Shown: positions 25,536 to 34,858 of the stretch, one piece after another | Layout: every line of letters starts with the position of its first letter | Position numbering within the stretch: position 1 is the first letter of the stretch | NCBI GenBank assembly: GCA_015058625.1 | Contig: SVCA01000002.1 | Coordinates: forward strand, 186,001 to 250,000 | Direction: 5' to 3' | Origin: Pseudoselenomonas ruminantium | GTDB taxonomy: Bacteria > Bacillota > Negativicutes > Selenomonadales > Selenomonadaceae | Length of the DNA: 64,000 nt | Notes under the pieces: model-generated | The model's database searches: none | The model's input: only the letters and a program-made list of their open reading frames with translations | Told to the model about the DNA's origin: nothing | Program-made: the position numbers and the translations under genes

Positions 25536-26198
25536 GTGCTTTATCCGCTGAATTTGGAACTGGCGGGCAGAAGCTGTGCTATCATTGGCGGTGGTCAGGT
25601 GGCTTGCCGGAAGGCCAAGGGCCTGTTGGCGGCCGGAGCCCAAGTCACGGTGATAGCACCGGAGCTGACGGGCTCCCTGCAGGAATTAGCCAGACAGGAC
25701 AGAATTTCCTGGCGTCCGGAGGGATATCAGCAGGGCATGCTGCAGGCAATTAAGCCATTGCTGGTCTTTGCCACAGCGGACGATAAAGCGGCCAATGATG
25801 CGGCTATTGCCGAGGCGAAGGAACTCGGGGCATTGGTCAATGCAGCGGCAGATCCTGAGCAGACGGATTTTCATGTGCCTTCCCGTATTGAGCGGGGTGA
25901 TTTACTGCTGACGGTTTCCACTGGCGGCGGCAGTCCCGCCTTTTCGAGGCTTCTGCGTGAGCGGCTGGAGCAGGAATACCCCAATGGTTTCGGAGATTTT
26001 TTGGTACGGTTAAGCAGATTGCGTCAGACAGTAAAGGGGATGCCGGGAGGCAGCCGGGAGCATGAGCGGCTCTGGCGGCAGGCGCTGACGCAGCATGTGA
26101 TTGATTTAGTGAGAGCAGGTCAGTTAGACCAGGCGGAGGAAGAGATAAAAAATGGAATTATTAATGCTGGGGCTCAACCACAAGACGGCACCTGTTGA
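25536..26198 (+). CDS. sirC: Precorrin-2 dehydrogenase (Met8p/SirC-like)
   Basis: The 220-residue NAD-dependent enzyme oxidises precorrin-2 to sirohydrochlorin (some homologues also chelate iron). It shows the Rossmann motif CAIIGGGQVACRKAKGLLAAGA and the family segments AAADPEQTDFHVPS and LLLTVSTGGGSPAFSRLLRE. The frame opens earlier, but homologues begin YPLNLELAGR, so GTG 25536 with AGAAGGTG upstream is chosen. It is the first gene of the tetrapyrrole operon and overlaps hemA by 47 bases. Its place points to siroheme or cobalamin as end product. Confidence 0.88.
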   Translation: MLYPLNLELAGRSCAIIGGGQVACRKAKGLLAAGAQVTVIAPELTGSLQELARQDRISWRPEGYQQGMLQAIKPLLVFATADDKAANDAAIAEAKELGALVNAAADPEQTDFHVPSRIERGDLLLTVSTGGGSPAFSRLLRERLEQEYPNGFGDFLVRLSRLRQTVKGMPGGSREHERLWRQALTQHVIDLVRAGQLDQAEEEIKNGIINAGAQPQDGTC

Positions 26199-27471
26199 TG
26201 TACGTGAGCGGTTTTCCATCCCCAAGGCAGCAGTAAAGAGTGGCCTGGCCAACTTAGGGGAGTATGAAGGGATTTTAGAAGCGGTGGTACTCTCCACCTG
26301 CAACCGCAGCGAAATGTATGCGGTGGTGGATGATGCAGAACGGGATTTAGCAACCCTCAAGCAGTTTCTCTTCGATTTGACGGGCAATGAGGAGAATATT
26401 GACGAGTATCTCTATCATTATGCCGATGAAGAATGTATTGAACATCTGTTCCGGGTAGCGTCCAGTCTGGATTCCTTGGTACTGGGGGAAGGCCAGATTC
26501 TTTCCCAGGTCAAGGAAGCCTATGCCATGGGGCGGGAGGCCGGTACTACGAGTACGGTGCTCAACACACTTTTCCATCGGGCGATTGCCACGGGCAAGCG
26601 GGTGCGTACGGAAACACGCATTCAGTTTAACTCGGTGTCCGTGAGCTATGCAGCAGTGGAGCTGGCTAAGGAAGCCTTTGGTGCGCTGACGGAAGCCAGT
26701 GCCCTGATTTTCGGCGCAGGCAAGATGGCCGAACTTACGGCGCAGCATCTGATTTCTCAGGGCGTGAAGAAAATCTATGTGACCAACCGTCATCTGGACC
26801 GGGCAGAACTTCTGGCCAGCCAGTTTAACGGCGAGGCTGTGCCCTTTGATGAAGCCATGAAGCGGGCGGTGGATGTGGATGTGATTGTGACTTCCACCGG
26901 GGCGCCGCATTATGTGATTAAACCTTGGGAAACCCGGCAGCTTATGACCAAGCGCAAGGGCCGCCAGCTGTTCTTGATTGATATTGCCGTTCCGCGCGAT
27001 GTTGACCCCGAAGTGGGCGATATCAAGGGTGTAACGCTCTACAATATCGACGCTTTGGAAGAAGTGGTCGATGAACATATCGAGGAACGCCGTCAGGAAG
27101 CCAAGCAGGCCGAAAAAATCGTGGCCGAAGAAGTGGCATCCATTGAGGAAAAATTCCAGTACCTCTCGTTCCGTCCGTTGATGGCGCTGCTCTCTGACCG
27201 CTGTGAGCGCATCCGTCAGCGGGAGGTCAAAAGGGCCAGCTCCAAACTGCCGGAGCTTACGGAGGAGGAATGGCGGCAGGTAGAACATATGAGCCGCATG
27301 ATTGTGCGCAAGATTTTGCGCATGCCCATGATGAAACTTAACTCTGCCGCCGGCACGGAAAACGAGCAGTTCTATATCGACGCCATGCGGGCGCTATTCA
27401 AACTTGATACGATAGGAGAGACAGCAACCAGTGAAGAAAGACACAATCGTTATCGGTACGCGCAGCAGTAA
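26152..27471 (+). CDS. hemA: Glutamyl-tRNA reductase
   Basis: The 439-residue first enzyme of the C5 pathway reduces Glu-tRNA-Glu to glutamate-1-semialdehyde. It has the N-terminal LGLNHKTAPVDVRERF, the catalytic Cys in VLSTCNRSEMYAV, the NADPH-binding FGAGKMAELTAQHL, and a C-terminal dimerisation helix region. The start lies inside the end of the precorrin-2 dehydrogenase gene behind GGAGGAAGAG. The 3' end overlaps hemC by 41 bases. Confidence 0.97.
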   Translation: MELLMLGLNHKTAPVDVRERFSIPKAAVKSGLANLGEYEGILEAVVLSTCNRSEMYAVVDDAERDLATLKQFLFDLTGNEENIDEYLYHYADEECIEHLFRVASSLDSLVLGEGQILSQVKEAYAMGREAGTTSTVLNTLFHRAIATGKRVRTETRIQFNSVSVSYAAVELAKEAFGALTEASALIFGAGKMAELTAQHLISQGVKKIYVTNRHLDRAELLASQFNGEAVPFDEAMKRAVDVDVIVTSTGAPHYVIKPWETRQLMTKRKGRQLFLIDIAVPRDVDPEVGDIKGVTLYNIDALEEVVDEHIEERRQEAKQAEKIVAEEVASIEEKFQYLSFRPLMALLSDRCERIRQREVKRASSKLPELTEEEWRQVEHMSRMIVRKILRMPMMKLNSAAGTENEQFYIDAMRALFKLDTIGETATSEERHNRYRYAQQ

Positions 27472-28372
27472 GCTTGCTCTCTGGCAGGCAGAATATGTAA
27501 AAGGCCGTTTGGAAGAAGAATATCCCGGCCTTAAAGTCGAACTTAAACTCATGACCACCAAGGGGGATAAGATTCTCGATGCCCCCTTGGCCAAAATCGG
27601 TGGCAAGGGCCTCTTTACCAAAGAACTCGAAATGGATATGCTCTCCGGCGGCATTGATCTTGCGGTGCACAGCCTCAAGGATATGCCGACAGAGCTGCCC
27701 GAAGGGCTGACGCTTGCCGCGATTACCAAGCGGTTTGACCCCGGTGATGCCGTGGTCAGCCCCCAATTTAAGACATTTGCAGCGTTGCCTTGTGGCGCAA
27801 AAGTAGGTACATCGAGCCTGCGCCGCAAGGCACAGCTTTTGCATGCCCGCCCGGACCTCAACATCTGCGACCTGCGGGGGAATGTGAATACGCGGCTTAG
27901 TAAACTCGAAAGCGAAAACTTCGACGCCATCATTCTCGCCGTGGCCGGACTCAAGCGTCTGGGCTTTGGCGAGCGCATTACGGAAGTTCTGCCCCGTGAT
28001 ATGGTACTGCCTGCCGTAGGGCAGGGGGCACTGGCTATTGAAACCCGCGAAGATGATGCGGAGATGCGCGAAATGCTCGCGTTCCTCAATGACGAAGCCA
28101 CGGTGCATTGTGCCAAGGCAGAACGGGCCTTCTTAGGAAGAGTCGAGGGCGGCTGTCAAGTGCCGGTCGGTGTTTACGCCGTACCTGCCACTAACGACGA
28201 AATTCAGGTGGAAGCCGTAATCGCCTCCTTGGACGGCCAGCGCCTCTATCGCGATAAACTCAGCGGCAAGGCTAGTGAGGCGGAAAAACTGGGCGTAACG
28301 CTGGCCGAAAAACTTCTCGCCGCCGGCGGGCAGGAAATCCTGCAGGAACTTGGTTTGTTGCAGAATAAATAA
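27431..28372 (+). CDS. hemC: Porphobilinogen deaminase (hydroxymethylbilane synthase)
   Basis: The 313-residue enzyme polymerises four porphobilinogens to hydroxymethylbilane. Visible motifs are IGTRSSKLALWQA, the Arg-rich GTSSLRRKAQLL and the dipyrromethane-cofactor Cys in VEGGCQVPVG. It starts with GTG 27431 inside hemA; an AGGAG lies ~13 bases upstream, and translational coupling is likely. Length is normal. Confidence 0.97.
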   Translation: MKKDTIVIGTRSSKLALWQAEYVKGRLEEEYPGLKVELKLMTTKGDKILDAPLAKIGGKGLFTKELEMDMLSGGIDLAVHSLKDMPTELPEGLTLAAITKRFDPGDAVVSPQFKTFAALPCGAKVGTSSLRRKAQLLHARPDLNICDLRGNVNTRLSKLESENFDAIILAVAGLKRLGFGERITEVLPRDMVLPAVGQGALAIETREDDAEMREMLAFLNDEATVHCAKAERAFLGRVEGGCQVPVGVYAVPATNDEIQVEAVIASLDGQRLYRDKLSGKASEAEKLGVTLAEKLLAAGGQEILQELGLLQNK

Positions 28373-28393
28373 GACAGAAAAGGGATGACATAT

Positions 28394-29902
28394 ATGGCAG
28401 GAATGGTTTATTTAGTAGGTGCAGGCCCCGGAGATTACCGGCTTATCAGCATGAAGGCAGTGGATTGCCTCAAGATGGCCGATGTGGTGGTCTATGACCG
28501 TTTGGCCGATGACCGCATCTTGCGCTGGGCGCCGGAAGATGCCGAATACATCTATGTGGGCAAGGCATCGAGCAACCATACCATGAAACAGGAAGACATC
28601 AACCAGCTGCTCGTGGACAAGGCCAAAGAGGGCAAATGCGTTGTGCGCCTCAAAGGTGGCGACCCCTTTGTATTCGGCCGGGGCGGCGAAGAGGGGCTGC
28701 TCCTGCGGGAAAACAACCTGCCCTTTGAAATCGTGCCGGGCATCACTTCGGCCATTTCCGTACCGGCCTATGCGGGCATTCCCGTGACTCATCGCGCGGT
28801 AGCGACTTCATTTGCCGTGGTGACGGGGCATGAAGACCCCACCAAGGGGCAGAGCAATATGCGCTGGGAACATCTGGCTACAGGCGTGGATACGCTTGTG
28901 TTCCTGATGGGGGTAGCAAATCTTCCCCATATCACGGGCAAATTAATCGAAAATGGCCGCAGTGCCGATACGCCGGCTGCCGTTATTCGCTGGGGTACCA
29001 AGCCGGAACAGCGTACCTTGATTACCACCGTGGGCAAGGCCGCGGAAGATGTGGCGAAAAACGGCATCAAGCCGCCGGCCATCTTTATCGTAGGTGAAGT
29101 CGTGAAACTGCGGGACAGCCTGCAATGGTTCGACAATCTTTCCCAGCGGCCCTTGTTTGGCAAGCGGATTCTCGTGACCAGAGCACGCAGTCAGGCATCC
29201 AAGCTGACGGCAAAACTGGAAAATTTAGGGGCAGAAGTTATTGAAGCACCTGCTATTGAAATTACTGACCCGTCAGATTTATATGAAGCACTAGATAAAG
29301 CCATTGACCATGTACAGGATTATCACTGGATGATTTTCACCAGTGCCAACGGTGTGGAATATTTCTTCAACCGCTTATATCAGGCGGGGAAAGATGTGCG
29401 TGCCTTGGGCTATGCTAAAATTGCCGCTATTGGTTCGGCAACGGCTGAAAAACTCAAGCAGTATGGCATTGTGGCTGATGTTATCCCGCAGGAATACAGA
29501 GCAGAAGGCGTTATTGAAGCCATGAAAGGCAAACTGCCGCCCCATGCTAAAATTCTACTGCCTCGTGCGGAGGAAGCGAGAGAAATTTTGCCGGAAAAAC
29601 TGCGGGAAATGGGGGCAGAAGTGGAAGTAGCACCTGCTTACCGTACGGTTTGTGGTGATGTAGATAGTGAGGCGTTGGTTTCGGAACTTATCAATGGTGA
29701 AATAGATGTTGTAACCTTTACCAGTTCCTCGACAGTAAAGAATCTGGTAAATATTATCGGTTCCGTGGATTTCCTCAAAGATGTCAAAACGGCCTGCATC
29801 GGCCCCGTTACGGCGGACACCGCCAAATCCTTAGGCATTGAGCCGGATATTATTGCCAAAAAATATACCATTGATGGTCTTGTAGAGGCCATCTGCAAAT
29901 AA
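28394..29902 (+). CDS. cobA-hemD: Fused uroporphyrinogen-III C-methyltransferase / uroporphyrinogen-III synthase
   Basis: Two enzymes are in one 502-residue chain. Residues ~1-245 are the SAM-dependent CobA/SUMT domain (GAGPGDYRLISMKAV, VVRLKGGDPFVFGRGGEE, VPGITSAISVPAYAGIPVTHR). Residues ~255-500 are HemD (ILVTRARSQASKL, FTSANGVEYFF, VTFTSSSTV). The fusion makes uroporphyrinogen III and methylates it to precorrin-2. ATG 28394 with AAGGG upstream is preferred to ATG 28385, which overlaps it. The same fused order is common in Firmicutes. Confidence 0.95.
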   Translation: MAGMVYLVGAGPGDYRLISMKAVDCLKMADVVVYDRLADDRILRWAPEDAEYIYVGKASSNHTMKQEDINQLLVDKAKEGKCVVRLKGGDPFVFGRGGEEGLLLRENNLPFEIVPGITSAISVPAYAGIPVTHRAVATSFAVVTGHEDPTKGQSNMRWEHLATGVDTLVFLMGVANLPHITGKLIENGRSADTPAAVIRWGTKPEQRTLITTVGKAAEDVAKNGIKPPAIFIVGEVVKLRDSLQWFDNLSQRPLFGKRILVTRARSQASKLTAKLENLGAEVIEAPAIEITDPSDLYEALDKAIDHVQDYHWMIFTSANGVEYFFNRLYQAGKDVRALGYAKIAAIGSATAEKLKQYGIVADVIPQEYRAEGVIEAMKGKLPPHAKILLPRAEEAREILPEKLREMGAEVEVAPAYRTVCGDVDSEALVSELINGEIDVVTFTSSSTVKNLVNIIGSVDFLKDVKTACIGPVTADTAKSLGIEPDIIAKKYTIDGLVEAICK

Positions 29903-29917
29903 TAGGAGATGTTATTT

Positions 29918-30904
29918 ATGTACGAACAGAAACTCCGTCCGCGCCGTATGCGCATCAGCCCCGCTATGCGGGCAATGGTTCGTGAAACCAGCCTGTCGGT
30001 GAAGGACTTTGTCTATCCGCTGTTTGTCGTGCCGGGCGAAAACGTCCGCGAGGAAATTCCCTCCATGCCGGGCTGCTACCATCTGTCCGTGGATGAAGCG
30101 GTCAAGACGGCGAAAGAATGCTGGGAACTGGGCATTCCTTCCGTGGAAGTATTCGGCATTCCCGAATACAAGGATGCCGACGGCTCCAGCGCCTGGGATA
30201 TGACGAGTCCTGTACAGCGTGCCATCAAAGCCATCAAGGTCGAACTGCCCGAACTTATGATTGTGGGCGACGTCTGCATGTGCGAGTATACCGACCACGG
30301 TCACTGCGGCCATCTCGAAGGTCATTATGTGGACAACGACAAAACCTTGAAACTCCTGCAGAAAGTTGCCGTTTCGCAGGCTCAGTGCGGCGTGGATATC
30401 ATCGCACCCTCTGATATGATGGATGGCCGTGTGGCGGCTATCCGTGAAGCTTTGGACGAAAATGGCTTCCAGAATGTCTCGATTATGAGCTATGCGGTTA
30501 AATACGCTTCGGGTTACTACGGCCCGTTCCGTGATGCTGCCGACAGCGCGCCGGCTTTCGGTGACCGCCGCCAGTATCAGATGGACCCGGCTAATGCCCA
30601 TGAAGCCATCAAAGAAGTTGACCTCGATATTGCCGAAGGTGCTGATATCATCATGGTGAAACCGGCGCTGGCCTACCTCGATATCGTGCGTCAGGTGCGC
30701 GACCATATCCATCATCCGGTGGCTGTCTATAACGTCAGCGGCGAATATGCCATGGTCAAGGCGGCAGCCCAAAACGGCTGGATTGACGAAAAGCGCATTG
30801 TTATGGAAACCCTGCTCTCCATGAAACGTGCCGGTGCCGATATCATCATCACCTATCATGCGATGGATGTGGCCCGTTGGCTGAAGGAGGATGCAAATGC
30901 TTAA
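29918..30904 (+). CDS. hemB: Delta-aminolevulinic acid dehydratase (porphobilinogen synthase)
   Basis: The 328-residue enzyme condenses two aminolevulinates. It shows the zinc-site segment [14 protein letters not shown] (Cys-rich, zinc-dependent type), the first Schiff-base-region motif [17 protein letters not shown] and the catalytic Lys in [14 protein letters not shown] 29918 is chosen with AGGAG at 29904-29908; the earlier in-frame ATG at 29909 overlaps that RBS. The last bases overlap hemL. Confidence 0.97.
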   Translation: MYEQKLRPRRMRISPAMRAMVRETSLSVKDFVYPLFVVPGENVREEIPSMPGCYHLSVDEAVKTAKECWELGIPSVEVFGIPEYKDADGSSAWDMTSPVQRAIKAIKVELPELMIVGDVCMCEYTDHGHCGHLEGHYVDNDKTLKLLQKVAVSQAQCGVDIIAPSDMMDGRVAAIREALDENGFQNVSIMSYAVKYASGYYGPFRDAADSAPAFGDRRQYQMDPANAHEAIKEVDLDIAEGADIIMVKPALAYLDIVRQVRDHIHHPVAVYNVSGEYAMVKAAAQNGWIDEKRIVMETLLSMKRAGADIIITYHAMDVARWLKEDANA

Positions 30905-32210
30905 TCTGGAAAAATCCGCTGCCGCTTTTGCTGAAGCCAAAGAACTCATGCCCGGCGGCGTCAACAGCCCCGTGCGTTCCTATAAGAGCGTGGACTGCAA
31001 TCCACCGTTTATCGACCATGCGTTAGGCGATAAGATTTATGATATTGACGGCAATGAATACATCGACTATGTTGGCTCCTGGGGACCGATGGTCGTGGGC
31101 CATGCCCATCCGAAAGTCGTCAAGGCTTTGCAGGAAGCCGCCACCCGCGGCACGAGCTATGGCGCACCAACCTGCATTGAATCGGAATTGGCCAAACTCG
31201 TGATGGAGGTTTATCCGTCCATCGAAACCATCCGCATGGTCAACTCCGGCACCGAAGCCACCATGAGCGCCCTGCGTCTGGCGCGTGGCTATACAGGCCG
31301 CGAAAAGATTGTCAAATTTATCGGCTGTTACCACGGACATAGCGACAGTCTGCTCGTGAACGCCGGTTCCGGCATGGCGACCTTCGGTGTGCCGAGTTCG
31401 CCGGGCGTGACGAAAGGCACGGCACAGGATACGATTTCCGTACCCTACAATGATGAAGAAGCCATTACGAAAGTGATGGAAGAAGTCGGTGACGAAGTAG
31501 CCGCTGTTATCGTGGAGCCGGTAGCCGGCAATATGGGCCTTGTTTTGCCGAAACAGGGCTACCTTAGAAAACTCCGTGACCTTACGGAAAAACACGGCGC
31601 CCTGCTGATTTTTGACGAGGTTATGTGCGGTTTCCGTGCTTCCTTGGGCGGTGCACAGGCAGCTTACGGCATCACGCCGGATTTGACCTGCTTAGGCAAA
31701 ATCATCGGCGGCGGTCTGCCCGTAGCAGCCTACGGCGGCCGCAAGGACATCATGGCGAAGGTTTCGCCGTCTGGCCCGGTCTATCAGGCCGGTACGCTCT
31801 CCGGCAATCCTCTGGCCATGACCGCAGGTCTTGCCACATTGCAGATTATCACCGCAGAACCGGAATACGGCAAGGCCGATTACAGCCGCGAACTGACCTT
31901 AAAGACGAAGAAACTGCTCCTCGGCTGGCAGGAAAAAGCCAAAGCCGCAGGTGTTGCCATTCAGGCCCATCAGGCAGGCTCCATGTTCGGCATCTTCTTC
32001 AGCGAGCAGGACGTGCTGAATTACGAGGATTCCTGCAACGCCGACCAGGAAAAATTCAAGGTCTGGTTCAAGGCAATGCTCGAACAGGGCATCTACCTTG
32101 CCCCGTCCCAGTTTGAAACCCTCTTTATGAGCGGCGCGCATACGGACGAGGATATTGACAGAACCATTGCGGCGGCAGAAGTTGCCTTTGCTAAAGTGGC
32201 AGCAATGTAA
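30897..32210 (+). CDS. hemL: Glutamate-1-semialdehyde 2,1-aminomutase
   Basis: The 437-residue class III PLP aminotransferase isomerises glutamate-1-semialdehyde to 5-aminolevulinate. Motifs are [48 protein letters not shown] and the PLP-Lys in [20 protein letters not shown] 30897 follows GGAGG with 6-base spacing and overlaps the hemB stop. It closes the operon. No decarboxylase or heme-branch gene follows within the window. Confidence 0.97.
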   Translation: MLNLEKSAAAFAEAKELMPGGVNSPVRSYKSVDCNPPFIDHALGDKIYDIDGNEYIDYVGSWGPMVVGHAHPKVVKALQEAATRGTSYGAPTCIESELAKLVMEVYPSIETIRMVNSGTEATMSALRLARGYTGREKIVKFIGCYHGHSDSLLVNAGSGMATFGVPSSPGVTKGTAQDTISVPYNDEEAITKVMEEVGDEVAAVIVEPVAGNMGLVLPKQGYLRKLRDLTEKHGALLIFDEVMCGFRASLGGAQAAYGITPDLTCLGKIIGGGLPVAAYGGRKDIMAKVSPSGPVYQAGTLSGNPLAMTAGLATLQIITAEPEYGKADYSRELTLKTKKLLLGWQEKAKAAGVAIQAHQAGSMFGIFFSEQDVLNYEDSCNADQEKFKVWFKAMLEQGIYLAPSQFETLFMSGAHTDEDIDRTIAAAEVAFAKVAAM

Positions 32211-32236
32211 TTGTTTTTGGGATTAGGATTAAATTA

Positions 32237-32442
32237 TTGACACTAAGCCGGACAAATGTTATTATAATTGTAAGATAGCGTTCGGCTTATCTTCACCGTT
32301 GATTCTGGAGGCTTGGTCAGGGAAGTGTCCAGTGGAGGTCTTTGTGTATGGTTTGCATTGAGCCAAAGCCTGTCTAGGCGAAAGCCGAAAGAAAAATGCC
32401 GGATTTCCATCGCCTGAGGCGCTGATGCCTTGGGCGATTTTT
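32237..32442 (+). promoter_or_regulatory. Promoter plus structured leader (or small RNA) with terminator
   Basis: Consensus -35 TTGACA (32237-32242) is followed after 17 bp by TATTAT (or TATAAT at a 20-bp spacing). The predicted transcript starts near 32272 with an AAGATA...TATCTT hairpin (32272-32293) and continues through a GAAA-rich segment (GCGAAAGCCGAAAG near 32377). It ends in a 12-bp terminator-like hairpin (32409-32420/32427-32438) with TTTTT. The RBS of the next gene comes directly after. This is either a ~170-nt small RNA or an attenuator/riboswitch leader for 32461. I recognise no known RNA class. Confidence 0.5.
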
Positions 32443-32460
32443 GCGTGTAAGGTGATAAAT

Positions 32461-33021
32461 GTGGATGTATTGAGGGAAGCGCTTGATGCCTATCAATCGT
32501 TGTGCCATAAGGACTATCATTTGAAAATAGGCAGTGTCCATCAAGAGTTGCTGGATATTTCCTTTTTCTTTCTGCCGGAGCATTTTCTGCACTTGGCAGG
32601 TATCGGAAAATTGGCGGATTTAGCAGATATTCACAATGCAAAATCAAAGAGCAATTTATATAGGCGATTGCTTATGGGAGAGATTGACTACAACTACCTG
32701 CAATCAAGTGCATTTTTCCCTGAGATAGACCGTCGGTTACATGACTTGGCCTATCTACCACGACTATTGGCGGCGTTAAAAGGCGGTAAGGTAATCATCA
32801 AGTTCAATTCTCAGTTAGCAGGCACGAGGATAATCGCCGATTTTCTGCTCTATCAAAGGGAACAGGAGATCATCTATCACCTGTTCTTGAAGGGGAGGCA
32901 ACAAGGAAAGTATGTTCCTGTGTCATTCTTTTCTCGAAATACGCCGAAATTTTTAATCCGACAGACCAAGTTGAAAATATTGGATATGTATGTAGTGGAT
33001 AAAAGAATAAATATGCATTAA
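32461..33021 (+). CDS. PBECR4-like domain protein (putative nuclease-fold)
   Basis: The 186-residue soluble protein contains ISFFFLPEHFLHLAGIGKLADL, a pattern I associate with the PBECR4 family (phage barnase/EndoU/colicin/RelE-like nuclease group). The middle is acidic/basic mixed, and the C-terminal beta segment ends PKFLIRQTKLKILDMYVV. Catalytic residues cannot be named with confidence. Start GTG 32461 is chosen because TAAGG lies 9 bases upstream and the earlier ATG (32425) falls inside the terminator hairpin. Alternative: an uncharacterised toxin-like protein. It is more AT-rich than the neighbouring hem operon. Confidence 0.5.
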   Translation: MDVLREALDAYQSLCHKDYHLKIGSVHQELLDISFFFLPEHFLHLAGIGKLADLADIHNAKSKSNLYRRLLMGEIDYNYLQSSAFFPEIDRRLHDLAYLPRLLAALKGGKVIIKFNSQLAGTRIIADFLLYQREQEIIYHLFLKGRQQGKYVPVSFFSRNTPKFLIRQTKLKILDMYVVDKRINMH

Positions 33022-33030
33022 GGAAATTTA

Positions 33031-33121
33031 GCGGGAGTTGACATGTCAAATTTGACTTGACGGCTCCTGCTTGGACTGTAGCAAGGCTTGACCGGTCAAA
33101 TTTTGATTGGTCAAGCCTTTT
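33031..33121 (+). terminator. Two tandem hairpins built on TTGACNNGTCAA palindromes
   Basis: The first hairpin (33031-33070) pairs GCGGGAG with CTCCTGC imperfectly around TTGACATGTCAA (33038-33049). The second (33083-33119) is a clean stem AAGGCTTGACC / GGTCAAGCCTT around TTGACCGGTCAA (33088-33099) and TTGATTGGTCAA (33103-33114), followed by TTTT. It terminates the PBECR4-like gene. Confidence 0.8.
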
Positions 33122-33166
33122 ATAAATGGGAAAATATAAATTTGAAATTGACAAATATAACGATGA

Positions 33167-34120
33167 TTGGAGTCGCTGGACAAGAATAAGCTGGCTGATT
33201 ATATTCATCGTCTGCGTTTGGGCAAGCCTAATCTCTCGCAGTTAACAGATGAGCAAATTCAGGATTTAATGAGCATTACTTTGGGGGATAAGATTACCTT
33301 ATGTGCGGCCCTGCTGTTTGGCCTTTACCCACAGGCTTATTATCCGCAGCTTTGCGTAATCGCGACTGTGGTTCCCGGTTTGCTTATCAGCGATTTGGGA
33401 ACGGAAGGGGAGCGCTTTTTGGATAATGAGCGTATTGAGGGAGATATTTTGCAAATTTTGGAGCGTTCTCTGCAATTTGTGCGCCGCAATATCAAAAGCA
33501 AGACGATTATCAATGAGGAAACAGGTAAGCGTGAGGATAAAACGGAATATCCCATGACGGCAGTTCGCGAAGCTATACTCAATGCCTTGGTTCATCGGGA
33601 TTACAGTATTCACACAGAAGGTATGCCGATACAAATACAGCTCTTTGCTGACCGAATGGAGATCAGAAGTCCTGGCGGCATATATGGGCGTATAACCGTT
33701 GACCAACTGGGGAAGGTACAACCGGATACCCGTAATCCGGTGCTGGCCTCTGCGTTGGAAACCTTGCAGATAACAGAAAACCGCTATTCGGGAATTCCTA
33801 TTATAGAGAAAGAACTGTCGAGATTTGGTTTGCCGCCAGCAAGACTGGAAGATAGACGCGGTACTTTTGTGGTGACTTTCTATAAGAAAACAGGTGAAGA
33901 AGTACAACGGAAAAACGTAGAGGACAAGCGGCAGCAGGAATTATTGAACTTTTGCAGTGAGCCACGCAGTCGGGCAGAAATTGCAAAATTCTTAGGCGTA
34001 AAGACCGTAGGTTATGTTATGCAGCACTATGTGAAGCCGATGCTGGAGGCGGGACTGCTATCCATGACCATACCGGAACAGCCGCAAAGCCATAAGCAAA
34101 AATATCAGCGGAATATCTGA
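33167..34120 (+). CDS. AlbA/Schlafen-type HATPase_c_4 protein, apparently 5'-truncated
   Basis: The 317 residues correspond to the middle and C-terminal parts of AlbA_2-domain regulators: a linker (YIHRLRLGKPNLSQLTDEQI), the LCAALLFGLYPQAYYPQL segment, the HATPase-like core (AVREAILNALVHRDYSIH, MEIRSPGGIYG, NRYSGIPIIEKELSRFGLP) and a C-terminal winged helix. The N-terminal AlbA/Schlafen domain is missing: a TGA stop lies directly before the TTG at 33167, and no Shine-Dalgarno is seen. A complete relative is at 60835-62490. This is likely a decayed gene or one expressed from an internal start. Confidence 0.65.
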   Translation: MESLDKNKLADYIHRLRLGKPNLSQLTDEQIQDLMSITLGDKITLCAALLFGLYPQAYYPQLCVIATVVPGLLISDLGTEGERFLDNERIEGDILQILERSLQFVRRNIKSKTIINEETGKREDKTEYPMTAVREAILNALVHRDYSIHTEGMPIQIQLFADRMEIRSPGGIYGRITVDQLGKVQPDTRNPVLASALETLQITENRYSGIPIIEKELSRFGLPPARLEDRRGTFVVTFYKKTGEEVQRKNVEDKRQQELLNFCSEPRSRAEIAKFLGVKTVGYVMQHYVKPMLEAGLLSMTIPEQPQSHKQKYQRNI

Positions 34121-34163
34121 AAATAAAAAGTTGAAGGGAAAATAAGATAATCTGGCACAAACC

Positions 34164-34194
34164 AAGCCCATCGGCAATAAATACTGATGGGCTT
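34164..34194 (+). terminator. Terminator after the AlbA-type remnant
   Basis: A perfect 9-bp stem AAGCCCATC / GATGGGCTT with a 13-nt loop is followed by GATTTATG. Confidence 0.7.
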
Positions 34195-34348
34195 GATTTA
34201 TGAATGTAGGTAAAAGAATATAAACAAAATAGTTTGAATCTTAATAATAGCGTTATATAATATAAAGTGGATAGGATGTGAGGTTGAGAGGAAAGCCTGA
34301 ACAGCATAGGTAATAAGCGTCATAAAGAAGGAAAAGGAGGGCAGAAAC

Positions 34349-34753
34349 ATGAGGTCATATGTATCAAAGTTATTTGCGTGTTTAGTGTTTACCTTGCTTT
34401 GCACGGCAATTTTGCCGTCGGCAGTACAGGCGAGGCAGGTCATCAAGTTCCAGATTGAGCATGTCTATCTGCATCATGCAGGTGAAGTAGAAGTTGTCGG
34501 TTACTTTGAAAACACCGGCGACCGTGGGGCTTATGTCAAGTGGACGGACATTGACCTTACGTTGATTGCGGACAACGGTCAGCAGATATGGGCTGATAAA
34601 GGCATCCGTCATTACGTGAACGATGTCTATGTGCCAGACAATCAGTATGTTGCTTATACCTGTTACATCCAGAACCCGGATATTCCAGAATATCACGGCA
34701 AACTTCGTTATCGCTGGCATTCCAACACGCATTGGGAAAAGGCGGCAGGTTAA
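34349..34753 (+). CDS. Small secreted SLAP-domain-like protein
   Basis: The 134-residue protein has a clear signal peptide (LFACLVFTLLCTAILPSAVQA, cleavage after AQA is plausible). One beta-rich domain follows (IEHVYLHHAGEVEVVGYFEN ... VYVPDNQYVAYTCYIQNPDI), resembling SLAP domains found in secreted or surface proteins of Firmicutes. It is probably periplasmic or surface-exposed. GGAGGG precedes the ATG. It is monocistronic. Function beyond the domain resemblance is unknown. Confidence 0.7.
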   Translation: MRSYVSKLFACLVFTLLCTAILPSAVQARQVIKFQIEHVYLHHAGEVEVVGYFENTGDRGAYVKWTDIDLTLIADNGQQIWADKGIRHYVNDVYVPDNQYVAYTCYIQNPDIPEYHGKLRYRWHSNTHWEKAAG

Positions 34754-34858
34754 GGGGAAAGTAAGTTTTAATGGAAAAATAATAGAAAAAATCCGCTATC
34801 AGTGATAAAATGGAAACATCTTTGCTATATAGGTTAAGAATGCGAGAAAGGTGATTCC

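Noticed and set aside
29265..29276. CTGACCCGTCAG in cobA-hemD as another member of the palindrome family
   Set aside because: It is a single, imperfect copy in a conserved protein segment and is easily explained by chance.
32243..32647. 134-codon minus-strand frame across the leader and the PBECR4-like gene
   Set aside because: It would read antisense through a promoter and a terminator hairpin, and its peptide is low complexity without homologues that I recognise.
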